The notes under the pieces: model-generated
Seen by the model: the letters and a program-made list of their open reading frames with translations, nothing else
Database searches by the model: none
What the model was told of the DNA's origin: nothing
Made by a program: the position numbers and the translations under genes
Assembly (NCBI GenBank): GCA_021292105.1
Contig: CM037870.1
Location: 47,298,508-47,362,507 of the forward strand
Direction of reading: 5' to 3'
Origin: Anadara kagoshimensis
Lineage: Eukaryota > Mollusca > Bivalvia > Arcoida > Arcidae
Length of the DNA: 64,000 nucleotides
Shown here: positions 49,473 through 61,527 of the stretch, piece after piece
Numbering within the stretch: the stretch's first letter is position 1
How the letters are laid out: the number at the start of each line of letters is the position of its first letter

Positions 49473-49485
49473 CGCTACGCCACTG
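49473..49485. repeat. hAT right terminal inverted repeat
   Basis: CGCTACGCCACTG, the exact reverse complement of the left end, followed by the target copy ATGGT. Confidence 0.9.
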
Positions 49486-50639
49486 ATGGTATTTATTTAA
49501 AGGACATGATATGGCATGACCTTTGCAGTGCTTGGGGACCCTAGGTAGTTGGTACCAAAATGATCTAAAGCACCGTTTTTAACATCCATGACAGCATCAT
49601 ACACAGTCTCACTCAGGCAGACCCTAGTGCGAGAAGGTAATCCGATTTCCTTCACCTTTTTAGAACTGACTGCCTCGACATAAGTGAAACATAGGACTCT
49701 TACAAAAGGCCGTTGACATTTACGGACTCAGAAAAAGTCAGCAACAGTTACAGGGGAAACGCCAACCCGGCCTACGCATTGATTCATTAAACAAGTTTGC
49801 ACGCGCAGAAGGGGTGAAAAAAATGGCCAAAAACGGCATACACGCGAGGCGTGGAAATAATGAAAAATTTGTCTTACCGACTGTTATTACTGAAACACAT
49901 GGCATTTTATTAAAATTTCTGGATAATTGTAATTGATCAAAGGGAGATTTGCTCAAATTTGGTGGCAATTTTACCATTTAAATACCGATTGAATGTGAGA
50001 CACTGGTCTAAAATTGAAAATTATTTTTTTGAAAAATGTGATCTCTTTCAATCATTTGCTCATGCACCAAAGGTGGTTTAATATGAATGGAAAGAACGTT
50101 TTCCCGTGTTTATTTTGATGTATAATTCGACTGTTAAATTTTCTGGTACAAAAAACGTACAAGTTTTAAAGTCGAAAAAATCGATGAAAATGTCGGATAT
50201 GTGATCATGGGTCGGTCCTTTCCGGCTCATTTGACCCATAAATAATGCAACGACAGCTTCCTCATGGTACACCATGTGTAAATTTGATAATACAGAGACG
50301 CTGTTTGGATTTATTTGCTGAAATAAAGTAAGTTTTACCATTTATATAGGGATTTTCTTCACACTTCAAGCCGATTTTGCCGGAATTTTGGGTCTACTTT
50401 CAGGCAGCCATCTTAGAAAAGTGCCGTCACCGCCTCAAAGTTATTTTTTGCATTCCCGAACGATCCTTTTGTATTGTGTACATGAAAGTCATGGTTTTTA
50501 CACCATATAACATGCAGGATTGATTTGTGGTACCACTGAATATATGAAGTTTGCATGGATACCAATACACTGGCCTGCATGTACTCAGGACACATTGGCC
50601 TGTAGGCTTTGTAGGCCTTCAAATTATTTGGCTGCTAAA

Positions 50640-52480
50640 TAACAATCAACTGTCGTATTTTATTTTATTTTATATTAAATACATGAGGGATGGGTTTACT
50701 CAAATATTTACCATTAACATTTGACCAGGAGTGTGGATTTCTACATGAAATATTTCTTAGATGAGGGACATCTTTCAACTTAAATTTAGCTCAATTCATG
50801 TACATTTTGAATTCCATCACAAGATTGGCACTAGTCTTAATTGTATATTTTTTTCAAATTCTGATGTAATAAAAACCCCGGCTTCCTTACTTTGGTACAA
50901 AGCATGAATTCATGGTTTCTTATACAGTCCCATTTAATTGTTTAATCAAATTTTAACAGAAAAAAATTAATTTGAAATCCTATACAAATTGAAAATTTGC
51001 ATATAAACTGGACTCATACAGTGTGTATACATCTATGATCTAAGCTACCCTGTAAACATAGAATGACACATGTGGTCCCATTATTGTTATTTTTATTGTT
51101 ATTAGCTCTGGCATGTGCCACTATTGAATTTCAATAAAATTGTCATGTGCTGATTAAAGTGATTTTGAATTTTTATTAAAATAATGCATTCAAAGTCAGT
51201 ACATTTGAATTATATTATTTTAGTAGCACATGACAGCTCTATTTTTTGCTCTGAAACTTTAGAGGAGACAGCATCTTTTTGCTAATGTAATAATTGAAAT
51301 TGCTAGATAATGAAATGACACTATAATTTATTTTAAACCATAAACAGATAGGTCTAAAATATTGCAAATTGTTCATTATAATCTTGATTCAACACCCACA
51401 TTAAAGTCACTTTGACAGATTTGTTTAGATGCCAGTTACAGTCACATAGTCATACCATACCTGTCCATCATCTGATGTTGACTTAAAAGCCAGAGTATCT
51501 CAAATTTAAGCTAACATGGCCCATCATAAGTTGTCATTTAATTCAGATGATGAACAAGAAAGATCCCCCATACTGATTATTTCAATATGAAAAATGACTT
51601 CACTGGACAGAAGTCCTGCAACTAGGGTGCATGATCAGTTGGCACATGCAATGTAAGGCACTTATTCAGCAACAAACACCTTATTTCACTTCTGGTATGT
51701 TATATTATTCCTTGCTGATTTTGTTTCAGTCCATGGATTTAACAAGTTTTCACTGATAACTCATGACTTGTGCATTTTTTCATTTATAATTATGATTAGA
51801 CTGGTAAAATTAGTATTAAAATTAAAACTATATAAAATAAACTAAATTGATGTGGAATTATAATAAGTTTTTGATGTAAATCTTATTTACACTTTCATTT
51901 GTTTAACATTCAACCTCAAATTAACCCTCATAAGTTGAAAATGACCAGGAAAGAATAAAATTCATGATTGAACACTGAAATTACACATTAAACAACTAAA
52001 ATATATATGAAATTTTGTGATATGAAATATTGAAGCAATGTCTAAAGATGTTAATCCACAGCTAAGCTCAAACCCAGGTTAATGAATATTGTTTTCACAA
52101 GCACTGCCTCAACATAATATAGTTTATGCTTTTCCCCTCATTAAAATGTCAAGTCCATGACTACTTCACATGTACAATTAATTTTAAAATTAAAATAAAG
52201 AGATTTATCTTTGGTTAGTATTTATGCAGCATTCTAATTATTTAATGTATGCGTTTCATTTTCAATTTATGAATACTTTCTTGCACACCTCCATATTCTG
52301 ATGTTGGTTTGAAATAAGTCAAATATTGTGGTAGACTACTCATGTACATGTATATAACACATATGGCTTGTAATGGGTAAATCTGTTGCATAATCATGCA
52401 GTATTAAAATTCTTCAAATCCTACCCTCCCATAACACACATGTTCTCACGCAGGTGACCATTATATAGATGGCCTTGAGG
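50640..52480. other. Interior of the TIR element: no gene seen
   Basis: AT-rich sequence lacking ORFs of note on either strand. It may be captured genomic DNA. Confidence 0.5.
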
Positions 52481-52721
52481 GCAGGTTGGACTGTATTTCC
52501 TATAATTTTTTTACCCTTTTCTTGTATTTTCCTATATTTTTGTTACTGGAATTTAGAATGGGGACATTTCTTGCATTTAGTACATATATGAAACAACATG
52601 CACCAGTAAGTTTACATTGCAGCCAGTTGCCAATATTTTATGTTTGTTAGTAAAAGGGTGAACAGAAAATGCTGTAGGAGAGGCCATGGATGTATATTTT
52701 GTGCAAATTATTTAAAAATAT

Positions 52722-52858
52722 TCCTATAATTTTAGTGGAAACTCCTATAATTTTCTATAAAACTCCCATAATACTCCTATAATTTTCTATAAAACCCCTA
52801 TAATTTTCTATAAAACTCCTATAATTTTAATGCCACATTCCTATTTTTTTCTATATTT
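52722..52858. repeat. Minisatellite, CCTATAATTTTCTATAAAAC unit
   Basis: About five to six imperfect copies of a 20-24-base unit. Related TCCTATAATTTTTTT and CCTATATTTTTG pieces occur near 52500-52550. Confidence 0.85.
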
Positions 52859-53034
52859 TGGACCTCAAAATGGTAGTCCTGATCCCTGCAACATGTAACG
52901 ATTAGAAGTCAGCGCAATATGTAAACATGCTGGTCAGCTGACAGTGCATGTAGGTAGAAAAATCGATAATGCGTGCAATAGTCATGACTGTGTGATAAAG
53001 CGAAACACGATATTGACGTCACTACGTCATACAT

Positions 53035-54235
53035 TGAAGGTCACGGCCATATTTGTTTTTATTGACGACAAATGAAGGCTCTTGGTTTTTTGCTTTTTTC
53101 GGATATTGACACCGCATGCACCAGGTATAATACTTTGTTAAAATAAATTACAATAATATTGTAATAGGCCTATTATGTCAAAATTTCAATGAGAAAAGAC
53201 CATGGTATAAAAAACGTACAAGTTTTAAAAATCGAGTCGAGTTTCATGCTGAATAGGCTACAGTGATTTTTAAGAGAAATCAGGTGTCGTCAGAAAATAG
53301 AGGTTTTTTTGTAAGTATGCATGTCATCCAGGAATTTTTCATATATGCGTAATTTTAAGTTCATAACAAATATGCTGATAATGCGTTTACACCCATACAT
53401 GCAAATTTTACCGTTAAACTACGACACTGAATTTAGTGTACACTGAAGCTCGCGGCCGTATTTGTTTTTATTGACGACGAATGAAGGATCTTGGTTTTTT
53501 GCTTTTTTCAGATATCCACACCGTATGCACCAGGTATAATATTTTAAGAAAATAAATTTCACTGATATTGTAATATTATGTCCAAATTTCAAAGAAAAAT
53601 ACTCATGGTAAAAAAACGTACAAGTTTTAAAAATTGAGTCGTGCTGATTAACAGTGATTTTCAAGAGAAACCAGGTGCCGTCAGAAAATCGCGAATTTTT
53701 TGTTTGTATGCATGTCATCTGGGATTTTTTTATACTGCGAAATTTTAGGTTCATGACAAATCTGCTGATAATGCGTTTACACCCATAAATGCAAATTTTA
53801 ACGTTAAAATACGACACTGAATTTACTGTATACTGAAGCTCGCGGCCATTTTTGTTTTCATTGACGACGAATGTAGGCTCATGGTTTTTTGCTTTTTTTT
53901 TTAGATATCTACACCTTATGCACCAGGTATAATATTTTAAGAAAATAAATTTCACTGATATTGTAATATTGTGTCCAAATTTCAAAGAGAAATATTCATG
54001 GTACAAAAAACGTACAAGTTTTAAAAATCGAGTTGAATTTTGCGCTGATTTTCAAGAGAAATCGGGTGCCGTCAGAAAATCGCGAATTTTTCTATAAGTA
54101 TGATATGTTATCTAAGATTTTATAATACATACGAAATTTTAAGTTTATGATACATGTGCTTATATTGCGTTTTCACCCAAACATGCAAATTTTACCGTTA
54201 AAATACGAAACTGAATGTGACCGATTGTTTTCCGG
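53035..54235. repeat. Three-copy tandem repeat, unit ~400 bp
   Basis: The motif CACGGCCATATTTGTTTT or CGCGGCCGTATTTGTTTT starts units near 53041, 53450 and 53843. Each unit continues with TTGACGACGAATGAAGG, GCACCAGGTATAATA, AAAACGTACAAGTTTTAAAA and AATGCGTTTACACCCAT. Units two and three are closer to each other than to unit one. The 195-residue minus-strand ORF (53419-54006) reads through two units and repeats its own sequence; it has no known domain and I take it as a by-product of the repeat. Confidence 0.9.
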
Positions 54236-54829
54236 TTTCGGACACTTGACAAAAATTAATCCCGTTTTTTCGACCGCGGAAGGTTTCAAAAAACAAAACC
54301 GAAACACAATTTGCTCTTGGCGTTTCCCCTGTTATATATATAGTCTTAAACATACTTAATGCCTTGGGCATCAGGTACGAAAAGATAACCTATTTAAATC
54401 TTGACAAGATGGTATTTATTTAAAGGACTGATGATATGGCATGACCTTTGCAGTGCTTGGGGACCCTAGGTAGTTGGTACCAAAATGATCTAAAGCACCG
54501 GTTTTAACATCCATGACAGCATCATACACAGTCTCACTCAGGCAGACCCTAGTGCGAGAAGGTATTCCGATTTCCTTCACCTTTTTAGAACTGACTGCCT
54601 CGATATAAGTGAAAGAGTCTTGACTGGGACGTAAATCATACAACCCTACCAATTGTATAGCTAGATCGGACGTAGATAGACTTAATTAGTTCAATTTTAC
54701 TAAGTTTTCATGACATAAAATGTATCATTTTTTAAATAAAATGTTCAAACGAATGAATGTTATTAAATGCCGATCTAGTTCTACAAGTTATGGGTTTGTA
54801 TAGTTTAACGCTCCAGACAAGACTTTTCA

Positions 54830-55225
54830 TAGTTGATTGATTGGTTGAATGTTGCTTAACGTCGCATCAGCAATTTTTCAGCTATTCGCGATGAGAACTA
54901 TTTTATTGACCTCTATGGATTAATCTATGAACAAGTTCGTGTATGCATGTGAAGTGCGAGTATGTTTTATGGTCTGCCTTGTACCAGCGTGCACTAAAGG
55001 CGGCTTTAAGGTGCTAGAATACCGATTCATTACGTCACAAAGAAGTGTACCACTCCACCAGTCACATTATACCGACACCGGGTGAAACAGGTGAGGACAG
55101 TGGCAAGGAAAATTTACTTTTCCAATGTGGTCTGAGCGGGACTCGAACTCACAGCGATGAGAGACCCTTAATGTGTAGACCACCGTCTTATTCATTAGGT
55201 CACCGCGGCCTCCACTTTCATAGTG
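54830..55225 (-). repeat. tRNA-derived SINE, minus strand
   Basis: On the minus strand a tRNA-like head occupies about 55215-55125: GGTGACCTAATGAATAAGAC as a weak box A and GAGTTCGAGTCCCGC as a box B. A ~270-bp body follows and ends with TGCGACGTTAAGCAACATTC and AACCAATCAATCA. The box A is poorly conserved. Confidence 0.7.
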
Positions 55226-55963
55226 ATACACTAGATGAACATCTACAATTAAACTTGGAATGGTTGGCTGTTTATATTACATTATCGGCTATTGTTCTGG
55301 TCCATATTCAGAAACCCCTTTCTTTATGATCTATGTTCTCACCTTGTGATAAGACTTGCGCAAACAAGTGTTCCCAAATGAGGGTATTTCCATGACAAAA
55401 AAAGAACAGTTGAATAACATCTTAAGACCCAAATTGAATGACATGAAAATTTAGGAGATTGAAAATTGTATCAAGACAAATATGCATTTGCATTTTGAAT
55501 TTAAAGTAAATGCAACGCCCAATAAGCCTATAAATTTTGTCCCAAGTACTAAATCAATTCCATCTAGCTTCACTGTTTTAAGAGATTTAGGATTAAACAT
55601 TACAATGCAGGTATGATTTTCAATATCTCTGTAGTGGCATTCACAGTAATTTACAATTTCCACCACGTATGTGTGCTTTTTTCATTGCAGTCAAAAAAGG
55701 CAGTAGCTGTTGGGCTCTCTGATTTTGACCCCATACCATCGGGAAAAGTCAGTGACTTGCTTTTGAGCAAAATTACGTAATGTTTAGTTAAATCCTATGG
55801 GTGGACAGTAGAAAGGAATGTGAAATAACTTCGTTTGCTAACTTTCGCCACTAGTTGTTTTGTATAGGGATTCAAACGTTTGGTCTTAGTAGAAACTTTG
55901 TCCCTTAATACCCAATGCTATGCAAAGAAATAAAAAGTATTATAATTATAAAGTCATATTATG

Positions 55964-56040
55964 ACCCGTCCGGGGTTCGAATCCATTAGTTCCCGCTTTC
56001 AAGGAGCACACTTTACCACTAAACCATTGATGCAGTCATC
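55964..56040 (-). repeat. tRNA-like sequence
   Basis: On the minus strand AATGGTTTAGTGGTAAAG resembles a D-arm with box A, and GGATTCGAACCCCGG resembles a T-arm with box B. The acceptor ends do not pair well and the anticodon arm is unclear. A tRNA pseudogene or SINE head is more likely than a working tRNA gene. A small inverted repeat (ATGACAGGATAA / TTATCCTGTTCAT) lies beside it at 56049-56098. Confidence 0.5.
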
Positions 56041-56099
56041 AATGTTAATAATGACAGGATAACACGAGAGTGTTAAAAAAAGAGTCATTATCCTGTTCA

Positions 56100-57250
56100 T
56101 CTTTTATTCTTTATTGCCTTTGCTATTTTTAGAATTTCGCGATACGATTTTGGTTTTGTATTTGTACATATTTTTTATATAAAAAATAAAAGCTAATGAC
56201 AAAAATGTTACTCTTCAGTATTTCACCATAGAACAAAGACAAATCATAGCCTATAGGAACGCATATTAAACACATATTACCTAACCAACCAAGAGCAATG
56301 TCTTTTGTGACATATATGTCTTATAGTTTATGTTCTTAAATATAGAAATAAAACTGTTTCAGGACAACAATATCATGTTGTGTTCATATCCGCCGGTTTT
56401 AGTGAGGCTTATTGAGAGGAAGCTTGAAAGAAGCTCTCTAATAATAACATGAGAGACATATATCACTTCTATAGACTTTAATATTGATCAGGATTAGGAA
56501 AATAGTTTTTTTATTAAGGTTTCGATAATGGTAATTGGATTTTCATGGCGTTTGATGTGTTTGTTGAGCTTGTAATGAGTTTGTAAGTAAATCTTGTACG
56601 CCTCAAGGTATGATCTAACTTATACAAAAAGGTGTTTCTTAACACAAGAACGTGTTTGAAGAATTTCAACCTTTAATCTTATTTTTCTGAGAGAAAACAT
56701 TATCAATGTTCCTGATAAACATAAGGTTCTCAAGATCAGATATCTCAAATCGTCTTGAGACCGTCTTTAAGGCAATGCTAGAAGATATAATATTATTTTT
56801 TGTGGGACTGTGCTGCTGCTGATGTAGGAATTTAACGTTTGTACTGTTCGAATTCCCCGTCGTTCAATGTGAAAGCATCTTGTCTTTTGTGATAATTAAT
56901 AAAACTGTTGCAAATGTTTGCAGTTTTCTTTTTCATTATATTGACATGGATGGTATGATTGTGATTGATTATAGCTATATTGCTACAGTACCTATTATCT
57001 AACAAAAACCAGAAGATTGTTTAAGAAATGTAACGCCTTACGGGTTCATATTTCAATAACCATACAGACATTAAATAAAATAATAATAATACACTTTGAT
57101 TTTAATATAATGTACTTCTAACTTGTCTTTTTCTTTTCATTTGTTGCTTACAGTTAATTGCTAAGAAGATGTTTTTATAGTGCTTTTAAAACACCTGCAA
57201 ACAAGTTTTTTTAACTGTGGTTAAAGAATTAACAATTAAATTAACATCAT
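56100..57250. other. No gene seen
   Basis: AT-rich sequence without supported ORFs, RNA genes or clear repeats. Confidence 0.5.
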
Positions 57251-57259
57251 ACAATCAAA

Positions 57260-57592
57260 AATAAACATACTAATCCATGTCCGAATCATAATCCAGAAGC
57301 AAATTAAAAACTTTGGAACTGAAAAGTTAGGTTAGACACGTGATCTTCCAATAGGAAAGTGAGGCCGGGTGATCCGGAAGGCTAAGCACCTCCTGTTTAG
57401 CTAGCTACACCCGCCACGTGTGTAATGAAAATTGTGTCAAAGGAACATGAATCTATGGAACGTCAAATATATCCAGGGGAAACCCTTGACATAGAGACAT
57501 TAAACTTATCAACAATACTGTAATGACGGCCATAAAACATTTTGAGGGCCTTGATCAGCCTAGGCTTGCAATATCCCCGAGTCAACAAAAAA
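57260..57592 (-). repeat. Family B repeat
   Basis: A well-preserved reverse copy from ACATACTAATCCATGTCCGA through GCTAGCTACACCCGCCACGTG to ATATCCCCGAGTCAACAA. It stops at the same point (GTCAACAA) as the copy at 7250-7566. The two may descend from one 5'-truncated source. Confidence 0.88.
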
Positions 57593-58261
57593 TAATAAAT
57601 GTTGACAAATTGATAATCAACTAAGTTTAATAGTTGTCAAAGGTGAGCACTTCTTGAATATAGACCTGATTAATAAATCAATTGTATACTGTTAATGTTA
57701 AATGTTAAATACGTATCTATAATGGTTTCTTATTTGTTAAAAGGTTCTTCGTTCCAATTTCATAAACACTACACGTCGGCCGTTTCCAACACATTGCAAT
57801 TACAAAAATCAAAAGTGATGAAATGTTGATCAAAACAGTTTTATTACTTTGTCACTCCATAAGGTTTTTTCAATCTGGCCGAATTTAAAAACTGAATCTA
57901 GTTGCATCAACTTATTTTTTCTATCAACAAATACTTAACAGAAATAAAAAAGTAAAGTTTTTAAGATGGTCATGGCAAATTTATATGTAAGACAAATGCC
58001 GTTTAAACAATCACAATTTTCCGAACGTGTCTTAAATACTATCAGAATTTAAAAATAAAATAAAAAAATCTTTTGTCAATAAGAAATGAGGTGACAAATG
58101 TTAATAGTGAGTTTTATACAGACACATTTGACATATGTGCTACTAAATGCATCATTGTAGGTTTATTTGCAAGAAAGTGATCAATCTGAATTTTTCAAAG
58201 ATTTTGAAACATATAAGGGAATGTTGGCCTGTGTGTGCTGTGTGTGTTTTAAAGTTAGTTA

Positions 58262-58490
58262 ATTACATATTATACCAGTTTTAATTTTACAGCATTAGAC
58301 GGCCGTTTCGGAATACAATTCCTCATCAGTAGGGCTTGGACCAAAATTATGAAACCAATTTTAAAGATGTTGAAAAGCTACCCGAAGGACCAAAATATAT
58401 TTTACCAAATTAAGCTAAGGAAACACTTTGCATGAGGGGGCATACCTTAGTTTTTGAGAAATTTCAAATTTTAACTTGCAGTGAACAATT
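58262..58490 (-). repeat. Family H repeat with hammerhead, reference copy
   Basis: About 230 bp. On the minus strand it runs AAAATTTGAAATTTCTC, CATGCAAAGTGTTTCCTTAG, TGGTAAAATATATTTTGGTC, AACATCTTTAAAA, TAATTTTGGTCC, then the hammerhead and the tail TGTAAAATTAAAACTGG. It is the best-preserved copy of the family in the window. Confidence 0.85.
58291..58336 (-). ncRNA. Hammerhead ribozyme motif, type I
   Basis: On the minus strand, the parts are: AGCCCTA, then CTGATGA (complement of 58323-58329); stem II GGAAT/ATTCC around TGT (58310-58322); GAAAC (58305-58309); a GGCC loop closed by a 2-bp stem III (AC/GT); GTC with predicted cleavage after the C complementary to 58298; and TAATGCT. Stem I pairs as TA/TA, a 2x2 internal loop, then AGC/GCT. 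Internal loops in stem I are usual in natural hammerheads. All core bases are intact. Confidence 0.8.
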
Positions 58491-58517
58491 TACAATTACA
58501 AAATGGTCTATAAACAT

Positions 58518-58560
58518 AAAAAACAAGCATACTAATCCCTATCCGAATCACAATCCAGAT
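58518..58560 (-). repeat. Family B 3' end fragment
   Basis: CATACTAATCCCTATCCGAA and TCACAATCCAGA match the terminal ~40 bases of family B, next to the family H copy. Confidence 0.7.
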
Positions 58561-59561
58561 GGTAGGTGTCATAATTGAGGTATAAGTCTTAATATGAAGC
58601 AGAACTTGAGGAATCAGTCGTGTCTTTTATTTCAAGCTGACTAGGATAAATGGCATTCATATAGTCTCCAAATTTAGGATTTTTAAGAGACAGAACGTCA
58701 TCTGTGCAGTTGAATGATTTGGCGACAGTCTTCTCTCCAGATTTAACAAGGTTTTGCATCAAATAGAAAATTGAAATTTAATTTAGTTCAGAAATGATAT
58801 ATCTATCTGAAGTATAAAGTTTACTGTAAGTTAATATATTTGCATTTCCTTCTTTATTAAGATAATCATATTGGATATAACAAGAATTACAGACTAATAA
58901 TAATTGAAACTTTACTAAAATTACTTAATGGATATGACATTTAACATGCATATACATTTTATCAGAATTTATTAAACGTATATTTACGACTTTCATATTT
59001 TTGTTTTAAAGAAATATATCTTGTTATATTTCATTTAGTATCATTAAAACGGAACATATTTATTAAAAAATCCAATTTTGTAGTTTGTCTTTGTTTTAAA
59101 TTGATAATTCCATCATACGATCTTGAAATGTATTTAATCATCTCACTAAGTGATTAGAATGAACAAAACAATGTTGATTTATAAGTAGTATTGGCATAAA
59201 TATGTATTTGTTAAATATGATTTGTTCTTTTTTATTCAGAAATTGATTTGACCTAAAAATCTAAAATTGGCTTTTGTAAATATTTCAAAATCATATTGTT
59301 TCTTGATGTTTTAATCCTTATAAGTTGCGATCTGTTGAAATTGGTTTTAACTACCATTTGTAAAGTTATAATGTTTAAAAAGTAACAACAATTGTTGATA
59401 TGTTTAAGGCTCATTATAATGAGATTGCAAAAAAAGTTTTATCATTTATTTTCCTAAAATACAAGTTTTTATCTAACGTTTAAATCAATTCTATGCACAC
59501 GTTCTTGTATCTGTTTTTGAACTAAAATTCTTTCATTTTTAATTTTAATTACAACAGGCTG

Positions 59562-59710
59562 GATGTATTTAGCAGAACAGGATGTTTAAACCTTCCAAAG
59601 CACCCGAGCTTACTCTCTTAGTGGAATTTCACGTGTATAACTTATAAATGTATTAGTTTTGAAGGCTTTGCTTTGGAATTGTGATTTGGACATGGATTGG
59701 TATGTTAGTT
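59562..59710 (+). repeat. Family B repeat, 3' half
   Basis: CTTCCAAAGCACCCGAGCTT, TTAGTGGAATTTCACGTGT and TTGTGATTTGGACATGGATT are in family order. Confidence 0.8.
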
Positions 59711-59719
59711 GCCGTCAGC

Positions 59720-61520
59720 AGATACGGTGTAATATAAAAGACAGTAAAATATATTCATGTAGCAAATCGAAATGTAACATTTCTAGCAATGCAACATCTC
59801 AAATATTAACATGATTGAACGGCTCTTCTTTATAACTTTCAATTACAGTTGTTTTGGCAATATTATCATTTTAATACAAAGTAAAGAGGTTTTTTCTTAA
59901 GAAACAAGTCATTTCTTCTAAAATACATGCTTTGTCTATAAAATATAATATTTCCACTGTTAGGTAGAGAAAATTTATATTCAGAAATATCAGATTTAAT
60001 CAAAGAATGGTTTACTAGAAAATTAAAAGATGAGATATAATGAAGGTGAATCATAAAAATATAGGAATTCGAGATTAAAGCGAAACAATTATACCATTGA
60101 ATTCGGCTTAAGAAAAAACAAAAACAACTAAACGCCAATCCAAAATTGTATCAGGAATTTTGTTAATGCTATTAAGTCTGTAAAAAATTCACAGAAATAA
60201 TTTTGGATTGGAGACCATGTTCCATTCCGTGCTTTGATCATGCACATAGTTTGGAAAACATTGATTTCCAAGTTGAGGTTCGTTTGGAAGATACTTTTGA
60301 AATGAAATTCCACCTTAATTCTTCCTGCTTTTGGTTGCGTTGTCCATAAAAAGTATATGTTTTTTCAATAACAATTAGTTATCTCCTGTTTTAAACGTCT
60401 TTTCCAAAAAACGGTTTAGAATAAGCCAAGCAAAAAATTATGAATTAATTTTAACTTTGTAAAATACAATTGATCATCGTTGAGAGTGCATTGCATAGAA
60501 CATGCAGACTTGTCATTCGTAACCTTAAAAAAGAAGTTCATTCATTTGCGTTTTGCACGGAAATTTCCAATTCCTTGACAAAATAAAATGGTCTTTAAGA
60601 TACCGTAATCTGATGAAGATCTCTGGACTTGATTGAAGATTGAAAACATCTTAGTAGAATATAAATCGTATTAGCAAACCTCTTACTTTACATGTTTGAT
60701 GGTAATTATCTATCAAATTGATACAAGTATTAGATTAGTTACGGTATTAGAACCAATAGTAGAACGTCATATCATCTCTCTTATCACGTCTCTAACTAAT
60801 CCTATACCGTACTGTTTTGCCTTGTATTATACAGGCTTGTCGAAATTTTAACACTAGCTAACGAATTAGTACTAAATTGACACCTTAGATTGGCCCATGG
60901 TATTCAATATCTTTAATGTATCTTTCGACAGTTTTTGAATCATAAGTAATCCATAGCTCAGCCTATCGGCAGCCAAGTTTTGACTACTTTTCGTTAGCTT
61001 AGTGATAAACTTTTGGCTGGTCTGTATTATCCAAATCCAAATAATGATTAATTTGTTGTTTTTGTAAAAATTGTCAGGGTGAAGCTGTTTAACGTTTGAT
61101 TTAGTAAATTATGTGTTAGACACGGATAAAGTATCGATATTATATTTAAGATAAACAACCAAGATGAATGGTTTCTGAAACTAATTAGAAATTATACATT
61201 TTATATGTAGTGACATGAAGCACTTCGATTTTAATCACAGTCGAGTGTGATGCCAGCATTCAGCTTTACACAGGGTCAAATCTGAGATGTAACAATTGTA
61301 AGTTCCTGTTTTTCGCCAAGCTTTTGGCTTTAAGAATTTCAAGTTTTAACTCTGATGAGATATAATGTAGGTAGTAGGTACACTTTTCACAATTTTGCAA
61401 TATATTACGTTCAATTATGCGAGTTTCATTAGAGACTTTACTTGGAAAGAGAAAAAAGGTATGTGTAGCTAAAAATGAATTTTTGCAATAATCAGTGCAA
61501 CAAAAAAGTGTAAATTACGT
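59720..61520. other. No gene seen
   Basis: Only short ORFs; none has a recognisable domain. No clear repeat boundaries. Confidence 0.5.
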
Positions 61521-61527
61521 ATTATAC

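Larger units (their letters stand above)
30319..49485 (-). mobile_element. hAT DNA transposon, interrupted by a foldback element
   Basis: The ends are CAGTGGCGTAGCG (30319) and its reverse complement (ending 49485), a TIR type typical of hAT transposons. The flanking duplication is ATGGT at 30314-30318 and 49486-49490. Five bases is shorter than the usual 8 of hAT elements but is reported for the hAT5 group. Without the nested foldback element and its duplicated target, the hAT is 4428 bp, a normal autonomous length. The transposase is on the minus strand and broken. SINE pieces sit on both sides of it. The insertion lies in the second unit of a 341-bp array. Confidence 0.9.
30195..49707. repeat. 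341-bp tandem unit, copy 2, split by the hAT element
   Basis: The two pieces are 30195-30318 and 49491-49707. Removing the hAT (30319-49485) and one copy of its 5-bp duplication restores a unit of exactly 341 bases, the same length as copy 1. This confirms both the element boundaries and the unit length. Confidence 0.9.
49751..54331. mobile_element. 4.6-kb TIR element with TTA target duplication
   Basis: The ends are CAGGGGAAACGCCAA at 49751 and its exact reverse complement ending at 54331. TTA flanks both sides (49748-49750, 54332-54334), and the empty site is seen in the intact array unit. A 3-bp TTA duplication is typical of PIF/Harbinger elements; Academ-like elements are another possibility. 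No ORF with a recognisable transposase domain is present, so it is non-autonomous or decayed. The right 1.3 kb is a three-copy ~400-bp tandem repeat. The sequence GTACAAAAAACGTACAAG at 50145 also occurs in each of those repeats. Confidence 0.82.
49708..54640. repeat. 341-bp tandem unit, copy 3, split by a TIR element
   Basis: The pieces are 49708-49750 and 54335 to about 54640. They join at CAGCAACAG(TTA)TATATATAG, which is exactly the sequence of copy 1 at that point. The end of this unit drifts into GAAAGAGTCTTGACTGGGAC, the 3' end of a SINE, where the array stops. Confidence 0.85.

Noticed and set aside
53419..54006. A 195-residue minus-strand ORF, the longest after the transposase
   Set aside because: It reads through two copies of a ~400-bp tandem repeat and its protein repeats itself. 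It has no known domain and no sign of coding constraint.
59866..60313. Two minus-strand ORFs near 60 kb as LINE or gene remnants
   Set aside because: I could not match either strand to a reverse transcriptase or any other domain.
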